A stretch of 23,341 bases of DNA from Paraktedonobacter sp039923935 (GCA_039923935.1 JBDTBU010000310.1:1-23341); one strand, 5' to 3'; shown: positions 14,995-22,578, numbered from the stretch's first letter. The notes: generated by a model from the letters alone, not told the origin. A program made the numbers and translations.

Positions 14995-16437
14995 TTAGTG
15001 ACGCAGAGCTAACAACATACGCACCAGTTTGCGGTTACTGTGCATTCCCGCGCTGCCCAGGTATGCTTCGAAGGTTGCTTGTTGCAGGCCACTGGCAATT
15101 GTGGGATAGGCATGGATGGTCCCTACAATATGGTTGAGGGTCAGGCGTTTGCTCATGGCTAGCGCAAGTTCGCCGAGCAGCTCACCTCCTTGCACGCCCA
15201 CGATATGTACACCTACGATCTCGTCCTTTTTGCCTGCCAGTATCAGTTTGATAAAGCCGATGGTCGCGTGCTCGGTTTGCGCCCGGTCTATTGCCGCGTA
15301 GGGAAACTTCGCCACGCGCACCTGTGTATGCTCACGTTGCGCCTCAGCGAGGGTCAGACCAACGCGTGCAGCTTCGGGATCAGTAAACGTGCACCAGGGG
15401 ACAACGCGGTAATCGACCCGCTTCTTCGCGATGGTCACGAGGGCGTTGCGAACCGCTATCCCAGCTTGGTAGGCGGCCACATGCGTAAAGAGATAACCAC
15501 CAAGCACATCACCAACAGCCAGGATAGGAGACGCGCTGGTCTGGAGATAGGCGTCCACAGCAATGCCTTTGCTATCATACTTGATTCCGGCTGCCTCCAG
15601 ATTCAGGCCAGCGACGTTCGGTTGGCGACCAACAGCCAGGAGAAGCTCGTCAGCCTCAATCTCTCGCTCTTCTGCACCACAACGTACGGTAACGACCCTG
15701 CCCGTTCCCTGCCGTCGCGCACGTATCAGGCGTGTATTAGTGAGAATCTTCACGCCATCGTTCTGCAAGACGCTGGTAATAGCCTCTGACACTTCAGGGT
15801 CTTCTCTCGGCAGGAGACGCTCCGGCCCCTGGATCAGCGTCACCTGTGTGCCCAATCTCGCGAACGCCTGGCTCAACTCCACACCGATGGGTCCACCTCC
15901 GACAACCACCAGTGAGGTTGGCAAATGAGTCAGATCAAACACGCCCTCATTGGTTAGATAGCCCGTTTCGGCCAGACCCTCAATGGGCGGAATAGCTGGA
16001 TGCGAGCCGGTGGCAATGATCGTATTGCGGCTATGAATCAGCTCGCCGTTTAACACAAGCGTGGTGGCTGTTTGAAATTCCACACGACCAAAGCGCACAT
16101 CCACGCCCTCAGTTAACGCCTCTTCGTTGGTCTCCACTCGCTTGATAACGCCTTGAATATACTCAGAAACGCGTCCCATCTCAACCTGGGGTGCCAGACT
16201 GGCCAGGCCCAGATCGGCCATATTTCTAGCCTGATGAGCCATGCGGGCGACATGGATTAGGCTTTTGCTGGGCACACAGCCATAGTACAAACAGTCGCCC
16301 CCTAGGCGCTCTCTATCAATCAGCAACACTTTCGCACCCAGCGTCATCGCTAGGCGTGCCGCAATCAAGCCACCTGAGCCGCCGCCAATGATAGTCACAT
16401 CGTAGTGCGCACCACCCGTTTTTTGCTCTCGCTTCAT
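14995..16437 (-). CDS. FAD-dependent pyridine nucleotide-disulfide oxidoreductase (Lpd/MerA-like)
   Basis: A 480-residue class I flavoprotein. The FAD-binding GGGSGG is at 18-23, the redox disulfide GGDCLYYGCVPSK at 47-59 (C49 and C54), the NAD(P) fold VVVGGGPIGVELS at 177-189 and the second FAD motif ILAVGDV at 305-311. The dimerisation domain starts near 345. The C-terminal active-site motif, HAHPTxxE in lipoamide dehydrogenases, reads HAYPTIAS (442-449): the catalytic His is Tyr and the Glu is Ser. True lipoamide dehydrogenase activity is therefore unlikely, and the MerA N-terminal metal domain and C-terminal Cys pair are also absent. It is best seen as a general disulfide-oxidoreductase homolog of unknown substrate. 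The start at 16437 has a purine-rich region (AGAGAGAG) upstream. No lipoyl enzyme genes are nearby. Confidence 0.88.
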   Translation of the reverse strand: MKREQKTGGAHYDVTIIGGGSGGLIAARLAMTLGAKVLLIDRERLGGDCLYYGCVPSKSLIHVARMAHQARNMADLGLASLAPQVEMGRVSEYIQGVIKRVETNEEALTEGVDVRFGRVEFQTATTLVLNGELIHSRNTIIATGSHPAIPPIEGLAETGYLTNEGVFDLTHLPTSLVVVGGGPIGVELSQAFARLGTQVTLIQGPERLLPREDPEVSEAITSVLQNDGVKILTNTRLIRARRQGTGRVVTVRCGAEEREIEADELLLAVGRQPNVAGLNLEAAGIKYDSKGIAVDAYLQTSASPILAVGDVLGGYLFTHVAAYQAGIAVRNALVTIAKKRVDYRVVPWCTFTDPEAARVGLTLAEAQREHTQVRVAKFPYAAIDRAQTEHATIGFIKLILAGKKDEIVGVHIVGVQGGELLGELALAMSKRLTLNHIVGTIHAYPTIASGLQQATFEAYLGSAGMHSNRKLVRMLLALRH

Positions 16438-16464
16438 GCTCGTTATCTCTCTCTACTCTACAAT

Positions 16465-16501
16465 ACGGCTCGTACGAGCCGTGGTGAGTCGTTGTATTAT
16501 A
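16465..16501 (-). promoter_or_regulatory. -10 box and perfect 18-bp palindrome upstream of the flavoprotein gene
   Basis: On the minus strand TATAAT occupies 16501-16496 without a recognisable -35 box. The 18-bp palindrome ACGGCTCGTACGAGCCGT (16465-16482) starts about 14 nt downstream and would span roughly +7 to +24. It could be an operator or an RNA hairpin in the leader. Confidence 0.6.
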
Positions 16502-16563
16502 TCCTTCTGCTGAGCATTGACGCTGAGAGAGTCTGCTAGATGACAAAAGATTTCCAGGCTGCA

Positions 16564-16615
16564 AGATAGTCAAAGTGGCAGGAAACAACAATGTTTCCTG
16601 CCACTTTGACTATCT
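16564..16615. terminator. Perfect 24-bp hairpin after the Gly/Gln-rich protein gene
   Basis: The arms 16564-16587 and 16592-16615 are fully complementary around the 4-nt loop ACAA. It lies 16 nt after the stop of the minus-strand gene at 16632 and is its probable terminator, although only TTGC follows rather than a real T-run. Confidence 0.75.
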
Positions 16616-16631
16616 GCATAGACCAAGAAGC

Positions 16632-16955
16632 TTAGCGCTCGAAGTTGCCGCGCTCGGTGCTGCCACTGCGCTCGGAGTTGCTGCGCTCAGAACTGCTGCT
16701 GCCACGCTCGTTTTCGTTGGCACGAGCCTGGCCCTGGTTGCTCTGGCTGCCCTGTTCGCGCACTTTGCCATGCATATCCTGCTCGCGCTGCCCAACTTGG
16801 CCAGACTGTCCGACCTGCCCAGGCTGTCCGACCTGCCCAGGCTGCCCAGCCTGGTTGGTGTTGCCGGTCTGCTTGTTTTGCAGATTCGGTTGACCCTGCT
16901 GGCCCTGTTTCGCTTTGGCCTTGTCAGCTTGGTTCTTTTCGTCGTAATTCGACAT
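16632..16955 (-). CDS. Small Gly/Gln-rich, probably disordered hydrophilic protein
   Basis: A 107-residue protein made almost only of Gly, Gln, Asn, Ser, Glu, Lys and Arg, with no hydrophobic core and no cysteine. Residues 37-56 are a tandem repeat of GQPGQV units, encoded by an 18-bp DNA repeat (16806-16823, 16824-16841, then a diverged copy). The C-terminus alternates Ser with Glu-Arg pairs (SSERSNSERSGSTERGNFER). I chose the ATG at 16955 because AGAAGGAG lies 8 nt upstream; the frame reaching 17057 runs through the promoter. The composition is like hydrophilins and other desiccation or stress proteins, but no family is certain. Its leader matches that of the CsbD-like gene next door, suggesting the same control. 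Confidence 0.75.
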   Translation of the reverse strand: MSNYDEKNQADKAKAKQGQQGQPNLQNKQTGNTNQAGQPGQVGQPGQVGQSGQVGQREQDMHGKVREQGSQSNQGQARANENERGSSSSERSNSERSGSTERGNFER

Positions 16956-16984
16956 ATCGTTCGCTCCTTCTAATAGTGTTGTTT

Positions 16985-17062
16985 TCAACTTTGGTTTCCC
17001 AAATAGGGAAGCACTGACTGCTTCCTTGTTCATACTATACTGACTTCCAAACGACATATCGG
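16985..17062 (-). promoter_or_regulatory. Promoter and leader of the Gly/Gln-rich gene, shared type A
   Basis: On the minus strand TATAGT (17039-17034) is followed after 8 nt by the inverted repeat GGAAGC-N7-GCTTCC (17025-17007). The usual TTGACA is missing 17 nt upstream. The same arrangement with identical spacing precedes the neighbouring stress-protein gene. A further small stem TTTGG-GAAA-CCAAA lies at about 16991-17004 in this copy only. Confidence 0.65.
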
Positions 17063-17092
17063 AATGTTGATATTTGATGTTCGCTGTTGAAA

Positions 17093-17139
17093 AGGTAGAA
17101 AGAGGCCGCCGAGCATTGCCCGGCGGCCTCTTTCTACCT
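17093..17139. terminator. Perfect 19-bp hairpin after the CsbD-like gene
   Basis: AGGTAGAAAGAGGCCGCCG (17093-17111) pairs with its exact complement at 17121-17139 across a 9-nt loop. On the minus strand it is followed by TTTTC, a fair intrinsic terminator 14 nt after the stop at 17154. Confidence 0.85.
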
Positions 17140-17153
17140 CACTGCAAGGATGT

Positions 17154-17399
17154 TTAGTGATCGAGGTGTTTATCAATGGTATGCTCGACATCGCCTTTTT
17201 TCGCCTGAGCCGCGTCTTTCATGTCGCCTTTTTTCGCCTGAGCCGCGTCTTTCACATCGCGAGCCTTGCCCTTGGCTCCCTCAGCCACTTTGTCCGTATC
17301 TTTCCGAGCTTTACCGACAACCTCGCCTGCTTTATCCTTGATTTTATCGGCCATCCCTCTGGCCTCAGCACCAAGGTTTTTCTTCTCATGTTCTGCCAT
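17154..17399 (-). CDS. CsbD/LEA-like stress protein with 11-residue repeats
   Basis: An 81-residue highly charged protein rich in Lys, Asp, Ala and Gly. GMADKIKDKAGEVVGKARKD at 15-34 resembles CsbD-type general stress proteins. Residues 49-59 and 60-70 are near-identical 11-mers (VKDAAQAKKGD and MKDAAQAKKGD), the period of group 3 LEA proteins that fold as amphipathic helices on drying. In DNA this is a 33-bp tandem duplication (17188-17220 and 17221-17253) differing at two positions, so it is recent or under conversion. GAGGAG lies about 9 nt before the ATG. A protective role in osmotic or desiccation stress is inferred from composition only. Confidence 0.8.
   Translation of the reverse strand: MAEHEKKNLGAEARGMADKIKDKAGEVVGKARKDTDKVAEGAKGKARDVKDAAQAKKGDMKDAAQAKKGDVEHTIDKHLDH
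17188..17253. repeat. 33-bp tandem duplication inside the CsbD-like gene
   Basis: Units 17188-17220 and 17221-17253 differ at only two bases and keep the reading frame, encoding two copies of an 11-residue motif. Confidence 0.9.
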
Positions 17400-17434
17400 G
17401 CGTTTATGCTCCTCAATAGTTTGTTACAAAGTCA

Positions 17435-17500
17435 ACTTTAAGGAAGCAAGCAGCGCTTCCAGATTCATACTATACTCACTCGCAAATAGCAAATCTGGAT
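17435..17500 (-). promoter_or_regulatory. Promoter and leader of the CsbD-like gene, shared type B
   Basis: On the minus strand TATAGT (17474-17469) is followed after 8 nt by GGAAGC-N7-GCTTCC (17460-17442), the same layout as before the Gly/Gln-rich gene. About two thirds of the 23 bases upstream of the -10 also match. No TTGACA-type -35 is present. Confidence 0.65.
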
Positions 17501-17519
17501 ACTCGGCAAGGGCGTTTTG

Positions 17520-17580
17520 CGCAAAAAGCGAGCAACCAGACCAGTAGGCAGGCCCAATGGCTTGGTTGCTCGCTTTTGCG
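17520..17580. terminator. Long hairpin after pepF
   Basis: The right arm TGGTTGCTCGCTTTTGCG (17563-17580) pairs with 17520-17538, with one extra A in the left arm. The loop is 24 nt. On the minus strand the second arm ends in GCTTTTTGCG and is followed by CAAAACG. It begins 11 nt after the pepF stop. Confidence 0.75.
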
Positions 17581-17590
17581 GATGACTGAT

Positions 17591-19387
17591 TTAGCCAATC
17601 AACTTTTCCATCTGGGTCAGATGGTCATCGAAGAGTTTGAGCGCCAAACGAATTGGCTCTGGCGTGTTCATATCAACGCCAGCCTTCTTCAACAGCTCAA
17701 TGCTGTATTCAGAAGAGCCAGAACGTAGGAAGTTCAGATAACGTTCGACTGCGGGCTGTCCCTCGCTCAAAATTCGCTGAACCAAGGCGGAAGCCGCCGA
17801 GATACCAGTGGCGTACTGATAGACGTAGAAGTTGTAGTAGAAGTGCGGAATACGCGCCCATTCGATATCGATCAGCTCATCAATCACGGCCTCACCACCG
17901 TAGTACTTGATATTGATCTCACGATACGCCGCGCTCAACGTATCTGCGGTCAACGGTTGGCTCTCTTCTCCACACTGATGAATCAACTGCTCAAATTCTG
18001 CAAACATGGTCTGGCGGAAGAGCGTGCCACGCAGAGCTTCGAGCGAATAGTTGAGGATAGCCAAGCGTACTGCGCGATCCGTGGTCGTTTTGAGCAAGTG
18101 CTCGGTCAACAGGCCTTCGTTGAGCGTCGAGGCCACCTCGGCCACGAAAATGGTGTAGTCACCATACTGAAAGGGCTGGTTGTGGCGTGTAAAGTATGAG
18201 TGCATAGAGTGGCCCAATTCGTGCGCCAGTGTATACATACTGTCACGCTTATTCTGATAGTTGAGCAGAATAAACGGCTGAGTTGCGTACGCGCCACCAC
18301 TATAGGCTCCACCACGTTTGCCCGGCGTTTCGTAGACATCAATCCAACGCTTGCTAAAGGCGCTTTTCAGGATGGTTGTATAGTTCTCACCCAGAGGAGC
18401 CAGAGCCGCGATCACGGTATCGCGGGCCAGCTCGTAAGCAACCTCGTCAGTGGTCTCTTCGACAATAGGCACGTAGAGATCGTACAGATGTAGCTCGTCC
18501 AACTGCAACATGCGTTTGCGCAACTTCATGTAGCGGTTCAGCAACGGGATATGCTCGGTGACTGTAGCCACAAGGTTGTCGTAGACACTGACTGGGATGT
18601 TGTTGCGGAAGAGCGCACGTTCGCGTGTAGAGGTAAAGCCGCGCTGACGAGTATAAAACAAGCCACTTTTGACCTGCGATGATAGGGTCGTGGCTATGGT
18701 ATTGCGCTGCTTCAAAAAGGTCTTGTGCAGAGCCTCAAACGCCTCTTTACGCACCCGCTGGTCAGTACTGCGAATGTAGACCAGATAGTTGCCCTTGGTC
18801 AACTCGACCTCTTTGCCCGCTTCGTCGGTGATTGTGGGTAGTTTCAGATCGGCATTATCGATCATCGAGAAGATCGAATCTGGCGCTTCTGTCACCTCGC
18901 CCGCCGCAGCCAGCACTGCTTCAACCTCGGCTGAACGCACATGGGAGCGATTGCGGCTGATATCGTGCAACTGGTGCTCGTAGAGTTTCAATTCCGGGTA
19001 ATCCTGCACAAACTGGTCCAACTTCGCTTGGGGCAAGGCCAGAATTTCCGGCTCGATAAAAGAGATTGCAGTGCTCGCGCGTACATAAAGCTGCTGGGCT
19101 TGGTCCTGCATGCCCTGGTGGGTGCTATCCGTAGTGTCCTCGTCCTTGCGCATAGAGGAGTAAACATACAGCACCTCCAGCTTTTCAAAGATCTCATCGC
19201 GTGCTTGTAAGACCGTGAAGAGTGCCTTGCCGCCCTGTTCCAGCGTGCCCTTCAGCGCCTCTAGCTCTGGGATGCGTTTGGCAAGAACCTGGTACTCGCG
19301 CTCCCAATCTGCGTCTGTAGTAAAAATACTTTCCAGGTTCCAAGTATATTCTTGAGCAATCTCACTCCGTTTGGTTTGTGTCTGCAA
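17591..19387 (-). CDS. pepF: Oligoendopeptidase F (M3 metallopeptidase)
   Basis: A 598-residue cytosolic zinc peptidase that cleaves oligopeptides, usually of about 7-17 residues. The zinc motif HELGH is at 389-393 in TLAHELGHSMHSYF, with the third ligand E417 in VAEVASTLNE. The N-terminal region (YTWNLESIFTTDADWE) and the GAYSGGAY loop at 360-367 are typical of PepF; length is normal for the family. The start is TTG at 19387, placed 10 nt after GGAGG; an ATG close to the ribosome binding site is in another frame. It may degrade peptides imported by transporters such as the one in this window, but that link is inference. It has its own terminator. Confidence 0.95.
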   Translation of the reverse strand: MQTQTKRSEIAQEYTWNLESIFTTDADWEREYQVLAKRIPELEALKGTLEQGGKALFTVLQARDEIFEKLEVLYVYSSMRKDEDTTDSTHQGMQDQAQQLYVRASTAISFIEPEILALPQAKLDQFVQDYPELKLYEHQLHDISRNRSHVRSAEVEAVLAAAGEVTEAPDSIFSMIDNADLKLPTITDEAGKEVELTKGNYLVYIRSTDQRVRKEAFEALHKTFLKQRNTIATTLSSQVKSGLFYTRQRGFTSTRERALFRNNIPVSVYDNLVATVTEHIPLLNRYMKLRKRMLQLDELHLYDLYVPIVEETTDEVAYELARDTVIAALAPLGENYTTILKSAFSKRWIDVYETPGKRGGAYSGGAYATQPFILLNYQNKRDSMYTLAHELGHSMHSYFTRHNQPFQYGDYTIFVAEVASTLNEGLLTEHLLKTTTDRAVRLAILNYSLEALRGTLFRQTMFAEFEQLIHQCGEESQPLTADTLSAAYREINIKYYGGEAVIDELIDIEWARIPHFYYNFYVYQYATGISAASALVQRILSEGQPAVERYLNFLRSGSSEYSIELLKKAGVDMNTPEPIRLALKLFDDHLTQMEKLIG

Positions 19388-19662
19388 TTTCTCATTTCCT
19401 CCAAAAAAAATTCAACGTGGGATATGGTGAATTTTCCGCAATCCTGGCTATGTGGCGATAGCCAGGGCAAGCTGTAGCGTCGCGCCATAAGAATGGCCTT
19501 GTTCTGGTGGATATTGTATCACACGAGCGCTACGGGTTTTTTCTGGCGTGTCAGAAAAGGAATGTCGTACAATAGAGCAGATCTTTGCAGAAGGTCAGTG
19601 CCTCCTCTGGTCAGAGAGGCGCGTCATAGTGCCAGAGTGCTATAACACTCGAAAGGATGCAT
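19388..19662. other. Divergent intergenic region between pepF and the PLP enzyme gene
   Basis: About 275 nt without a gene. A stem CCTGGCTA/TAGCCAGG (19443-19450 and 19459-19466) lies in the probable pepF leader. Possible -10 boxes are TGATACAAT on the minus strand (19521-19513) and TACAAT on the plus strand (19568-19573), both without good -35 boxes. Confidence 0.4.
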
Positions 19663-20850
19663 ATGCACACCAACCATCATTCCCAACTTGATCCATCCAT
19701 TGTGGACCCATTGCAGGCTCTACGCACAGCTTGCCCACTGTTGCAAACAAACATCTATCTAGCCAACTGCTCGCAGGGGCCACTGGCTCAGCCGGTACGT
19801 GCGGCCATCGAGACATTTTTGGACGGTTGGGCTAGTTTGGGTATGCACTGGAACGTGTGGGTTGAGGAGGTTGAGCGTGCTCGTGTCGCCTTTGCCACGC
19901 TGATTGGAGCCGCGCCTGAAGAGATCGCTGTTGGAACCTCGGTCTCCCAACTGGTTTCATCGCTGGCTAGCGCCCTGGCTACAGATCCCCAGAACACGCG
20001 CCGCCGGGTAGTCAGCAGTGCGGTTGAGTTTCCGGGTGTGGCACATGCATGGCTGGCACTGCGTAAGTATGGCTGGGATGTTGAGATTTTGCCCACCGAT
20101 GAGCAGGGGTTGGTCAGCACGCACAGATTTGCCGAAGCTGTGGATGAGGCGACGGCGCTGATCTCCGTACCACATGTCTGCTATGCCCACGGCGCACTGA
20201 CGGACCTGAAAACAGTAGTTGCGGCTGCTCATGCTCAGGGCACGCTGGTGCTGGCGGACGCCTATCAATCTATCGGGACGGTGCCTATCGATGTCAAAGC
20301 CAGCGGTGTGGACTTTCTGGTAGCAGGCACGCTCAAGTATTTGCTCGGCACTGCTGGTATTGCATTTCTCTATGTAAACCCCACGCTGTTGGACAGGCTC
20401 GAACCCTCGGTGACTGGCTGGTTTGGGCGCATCAATCCCCACGCCTTCGATTCGACCCAACTTGACTACGCATCAAGTGCGGCACGTTTCGATCTAGGCA
20501 CGCCTCCTATTATCAACGCCTATGCCGCTCGCGCTGGCATGGAACTCGTGCTACATACTGGCGTGGAACGCATCTGGAAGCGAGTCGAGCATCTCTCAGG
20601 GCTGGTCTACGAACTGGCTCCGCGCCTGGGTCTGCGCATCCTTGGTCCACAGCAGGGCACAGCCAAAGGCGCAACCACGGCGCTGGATGCAGGCTCACCC
20701 GAACGCGCCCACGAACTAGAGGATCAGTTGCGCCAGCAGGGGATAATCGTCGCCGCGCGTGGTCGTGGCGTGCGCTTGGCCCCGCACGGCTTCACACACG
20801 ACGACGAGTTAGAGCGGGCGCTACACGTTGCATCTCGATTGTTGAATTAG
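19663..20850 (+). CDS. PLP-dependent aminotransferase class V family enzyme
   Basis: A 395-residue fold-type I PLP enzyme of the NifS/cysteine desulfurase-like group. SSAVEFPGVAHAWLAL, the PLP-binding DAYQSIGTVPIDV (D199 and Q202 from this start) and GTLKYLLGTAGIAFLYV with the Schiff-base Lys at 225 are visible. The dedicated cysteine loop of IscS/SufS is not obvious, so it may be an epimerase- or kynureninase-like member; substrate unknown. I chose the ATG at 19663, 6 nt after GAAAGG; the ATG at 19657 directly abuts that ribosome binding site. No Fe-S assembly genes are adjacent. No terminator is evident downstream. Confidence 0.9.
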   Translation: MHTNHHSQLDPSIVDPLQALRTACPLLQTNIYLANCSQGPLAQPVRAAIETFLDGWASLGMHWNVWVEEVERARVAFATLIGAAPEEIAVGTSVSQLVSSLASALATDPQNTRRRVVSSAVEFPGVAHAWLALRKYGWDVEILPTDEQGLVSTHRFAEAVDEATALISVPHVCYAHGALTDLKTVVAAAHAQGTLVLADAYQSIGTVPIDVKASGVDFLVAGTLKYLLGTAGIAFLYVNPTLLDRLEPSVTGWFGRINPHAFDSTQLDYASSAARFDLGTPPIINAYAARAGMELVLHTGVERIWKRVEHLSGLVYELAPRLGLRILGPQQGTAKGATTALDAGSPERAHELEDQLRQQGIIVAARGRGVRLAPHGFTHDDELERALHVASRLLN

Positions 20851-21189
20851 CAAGGGAAGGGTCACAGGGGTCGAGTATTAGCAGAACGGGAAATAAACAA
20901 CGCTAACATCTATACCTTCCAAAATCGAATGCAAACTTTATCCTGGCGAAAAACACATAATTATCCTGGCGAACGGCACGATGAGGGAGCGAACTCACTA
21001 GGATACTTGTGGTAAAACCGACCAGTTTAACGTTTGCATTTACACTTCTTTAATCTGGAGATGGAAGAAAAGGGTCTTTTTTGAGAAAGCCTGCCTCTTT
21101 CTCCTGAATTTTGTTACACTTTAGCTCCTCATACGATTGGTTCACTGAGCAATTCGCTAGCGAAATGAATTTTTCAAACAGGGTGATAC
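20851..21189. promoter_or_regulatory. Upstream region of the ECF sigma gene with direct and inverted repeats
   Basis: About 340 nt without a supported gene. A 13-nt direct repeat TTATCCTGGCGAA occurs at 20938-20950 and 20961-20973. AATGCAAAC (20928-20936) and GTTTGCATT (21032-21040) are inverted copies flanking it. TTCGCTAGCGAA (21153-21164) is a perfect palindrome just before the sigma gene. I see no sigma-A promoter. Confidence 0.5.
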
Positions 21190-21729
21190 ATGCAGCCTTT
21201 ACATTACGTGGACAATGGAGGAGATAAAGCATTTGCAGAACTCTATCGCCTCCATGCTCCGGCGCTTCTGACACATCTGCGGGTCAACATGCAATCGAAA
21301 GAGGACGCGGAAGATCTGCTGCTGGATGTCTTTGTCGCGGCCCTCGAACGCGCTTCCTTCTGCACACTTTCTTTAGACGAGCAGCGTTTCTGGCTCTGGC
21401 GTGTGGCACGTAATAAACTGGTGGACTATTACCGTAAGCGTTCTCTGCGTCAGCATCTGCCATTGGAAGGGGTGAGCCAAACAGCCTACCACGATGGTGA
21501 ACTCGTGCCGGAATGGGTGGCGCTGCGCAATGAGGAGCAGTACGATTTAAGGGCGGCTATTGAAGAACTGCCACCCTTACAAAAAGAAATACTGCTGCTG
21601 CGCTTTGTTGATGGTCTACACGCACCGGAAATCGCGCATCTTCTGGGGAAACGCGATGCAGCTGTACGTATGATGCTCTCACGTACCCTGAACTTGTTAC
21701 GCAAAGCCTTCGAGAAACGGCTGGGATAA
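21190..21729 (+). CDS. ECF-type RNA polymerase sigma factor
   Basis: A 179-residue sigma-70 family protein with only regions 2 and 4, as in extracytoplasmic function sigma factors. Region 2 spans about 13-83 (AFAELYRLHAPALLTHLR, DAEDLLLDVFVAALE, FWLWRVARNKLVDYYRKR). Region 4 spans about 123-172 (AIEELPPLQKEILLLRFVDG, then APEIAHLLGKRDAAVRMMLS as the DNA-binding helix-turn-helix). AGGGTG lies about 5 nt before the ATG. The membrane protein gene 5 nt downstream is its probable anti-sigma partner. The repeats upstream may include its own promoter, as many ECF genes are autoregulated. Confidence 0.93.
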   Translation: MQPLHYVDNGGDKAFAELYRLHAPALLTHLRVNMQSKEDAEDLLLDVFVAALERASFCTLSLDEQRFWLWRVARNKLVDYYRKRSLRQHLPLEGVSQTAYHDGELVPEWVALRNEEQYDLRAAIEELPPLQKEILLLRFVDGLHAPEIAHLLGKRDAAVRMMLSRTLNLLRKAFEKRLG

Positions 21730-21734
21730 AAATC

Positions 21735-22571
21735 ATGGAGAAACACGATCATTTTTTTACACCGGAGCATATCGATGAGCAAATCGAACAGCGCATCAGC
21801 GACTGGCAGGTCACGCCTGAGACCCGGTTTCTCTCGGAGATGCAGCGAGTCGCCCAGCAGATCCGCGCAGAGCACGGACCCTCATTAGAGCGTGTTGAAG
21901 CTCGTCTCAAGCAACGCTCTTTGACACATGTTGAGCACTGTCCTGCTGATTTGCAGGAACAACAGCAAGCCCCCTTTTTATTGCAACAAATGCCACAAGG
22001 AAGGCTCAATCGTATGGAAAAGAGAAAGTCCTCGAATTTTAACATGGAGAAATTTGGTAGACGCGCGAGCTTGCTGGTTGCTGTGCTCGTCATGGTTGTG
22101 TTGGTTGGCGGCCTAGTTAGGATATTGAATGTAACTCACCCTTCGACTAGTACCATCGGCGCGTCGATACCAACGTCTACAGCGACGCCAGCGTCTACAA
22201 CAGCCCTATCATCAGAACCTCCAACTTCTGTAATGGTAAAAGTGAGTGCTTTAGGGATTCCTCCGACAACCCAAAGCGCAATAACCATCCCTTCTGGGAC
22301 GAGAGTAACGCTCACTATTGTCCCTAATCATCCACTTCTCCCCTTCCAGACTTTTACCATGGGGATCTATGCGACAGACCCGTATGGTTTTAGTGAATTA
22401 CAATATTGCCAGTATCCTAAAACTGCCACCTGTTCCTACGTTGTTGCCTACTCTTCGAGTGAGAACACAGACTACACCAAGGGGACACACACCTTTAGAG
22501 CGTTTCTTGGGAATATCGGTGGAGCTATACTAACAAACTCAAGCAGTATCACCATCACATGGTCACGATAA
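21735..22571 (+). CDS. Single-pass membrane protein, putative anti-sigma factor
   Basis: A 278-residue protein. The N-terminal 110 residues are hydrophilic and helical (EHIDEQIEQRISDWQVTPET, LERVEARLKQRSLTHVEH), followed by one membrane segment (about 111-131, ASLLVAVLVMVVLVGGLVRI) and a Ser/Thr/Pro-rich linker. Residues about 163-278 look like a beta-rich extracellular domain with two cysteines (CQYPKTATC). The order and 5-nt spacing after an ECF sigma gene suggest an anti-sigma factor holding the sigma protein at the membrane. It lacks the usual zinc motif HxxxCxxC, so this is inference from context. A long terminator hairpin follows. Confidence 0.75.
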   Translation: MEKHDHFFTPEHIDEQIEQRISDWQVTPETRFLSEMQRVAQQIRAEHGPSLERVEARLKQRSLTHVEHCPADLQEQQQAPFLLQQMPQGRLNRMEKRKSSNFNMEKFGRRASLLVAVLVMVVLVGGLVRILNVTHPSTSTIGASIPTSTATPASTTALSSEPPTSVMVKVSALGIPPTTQSAITIPSGTRVTLTIVPNHPLLPFQTFTMGIYATDPYGFSELQYCQYPKTATCSYVVAYSSSENTDYTKGTHTFRAFLGNIGGAILTNSSSITITWSR

Positions 22572-22578
22572 GATATAA

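Noticed and set aside
15190..15789. 199-codon open frame antisense to the flavoprotein gene
   Set aside because: It is a shadow of a gene with clear FAD and redox motifs; no own ribosome binding site or promoter.
19657..19662. ATG at 19657 as start of the PLP enzyme
   Set aside because: It touches the ribosome binding site GAAAGG with no spacing; the in-frame ATG at 19663 is placed correctly.
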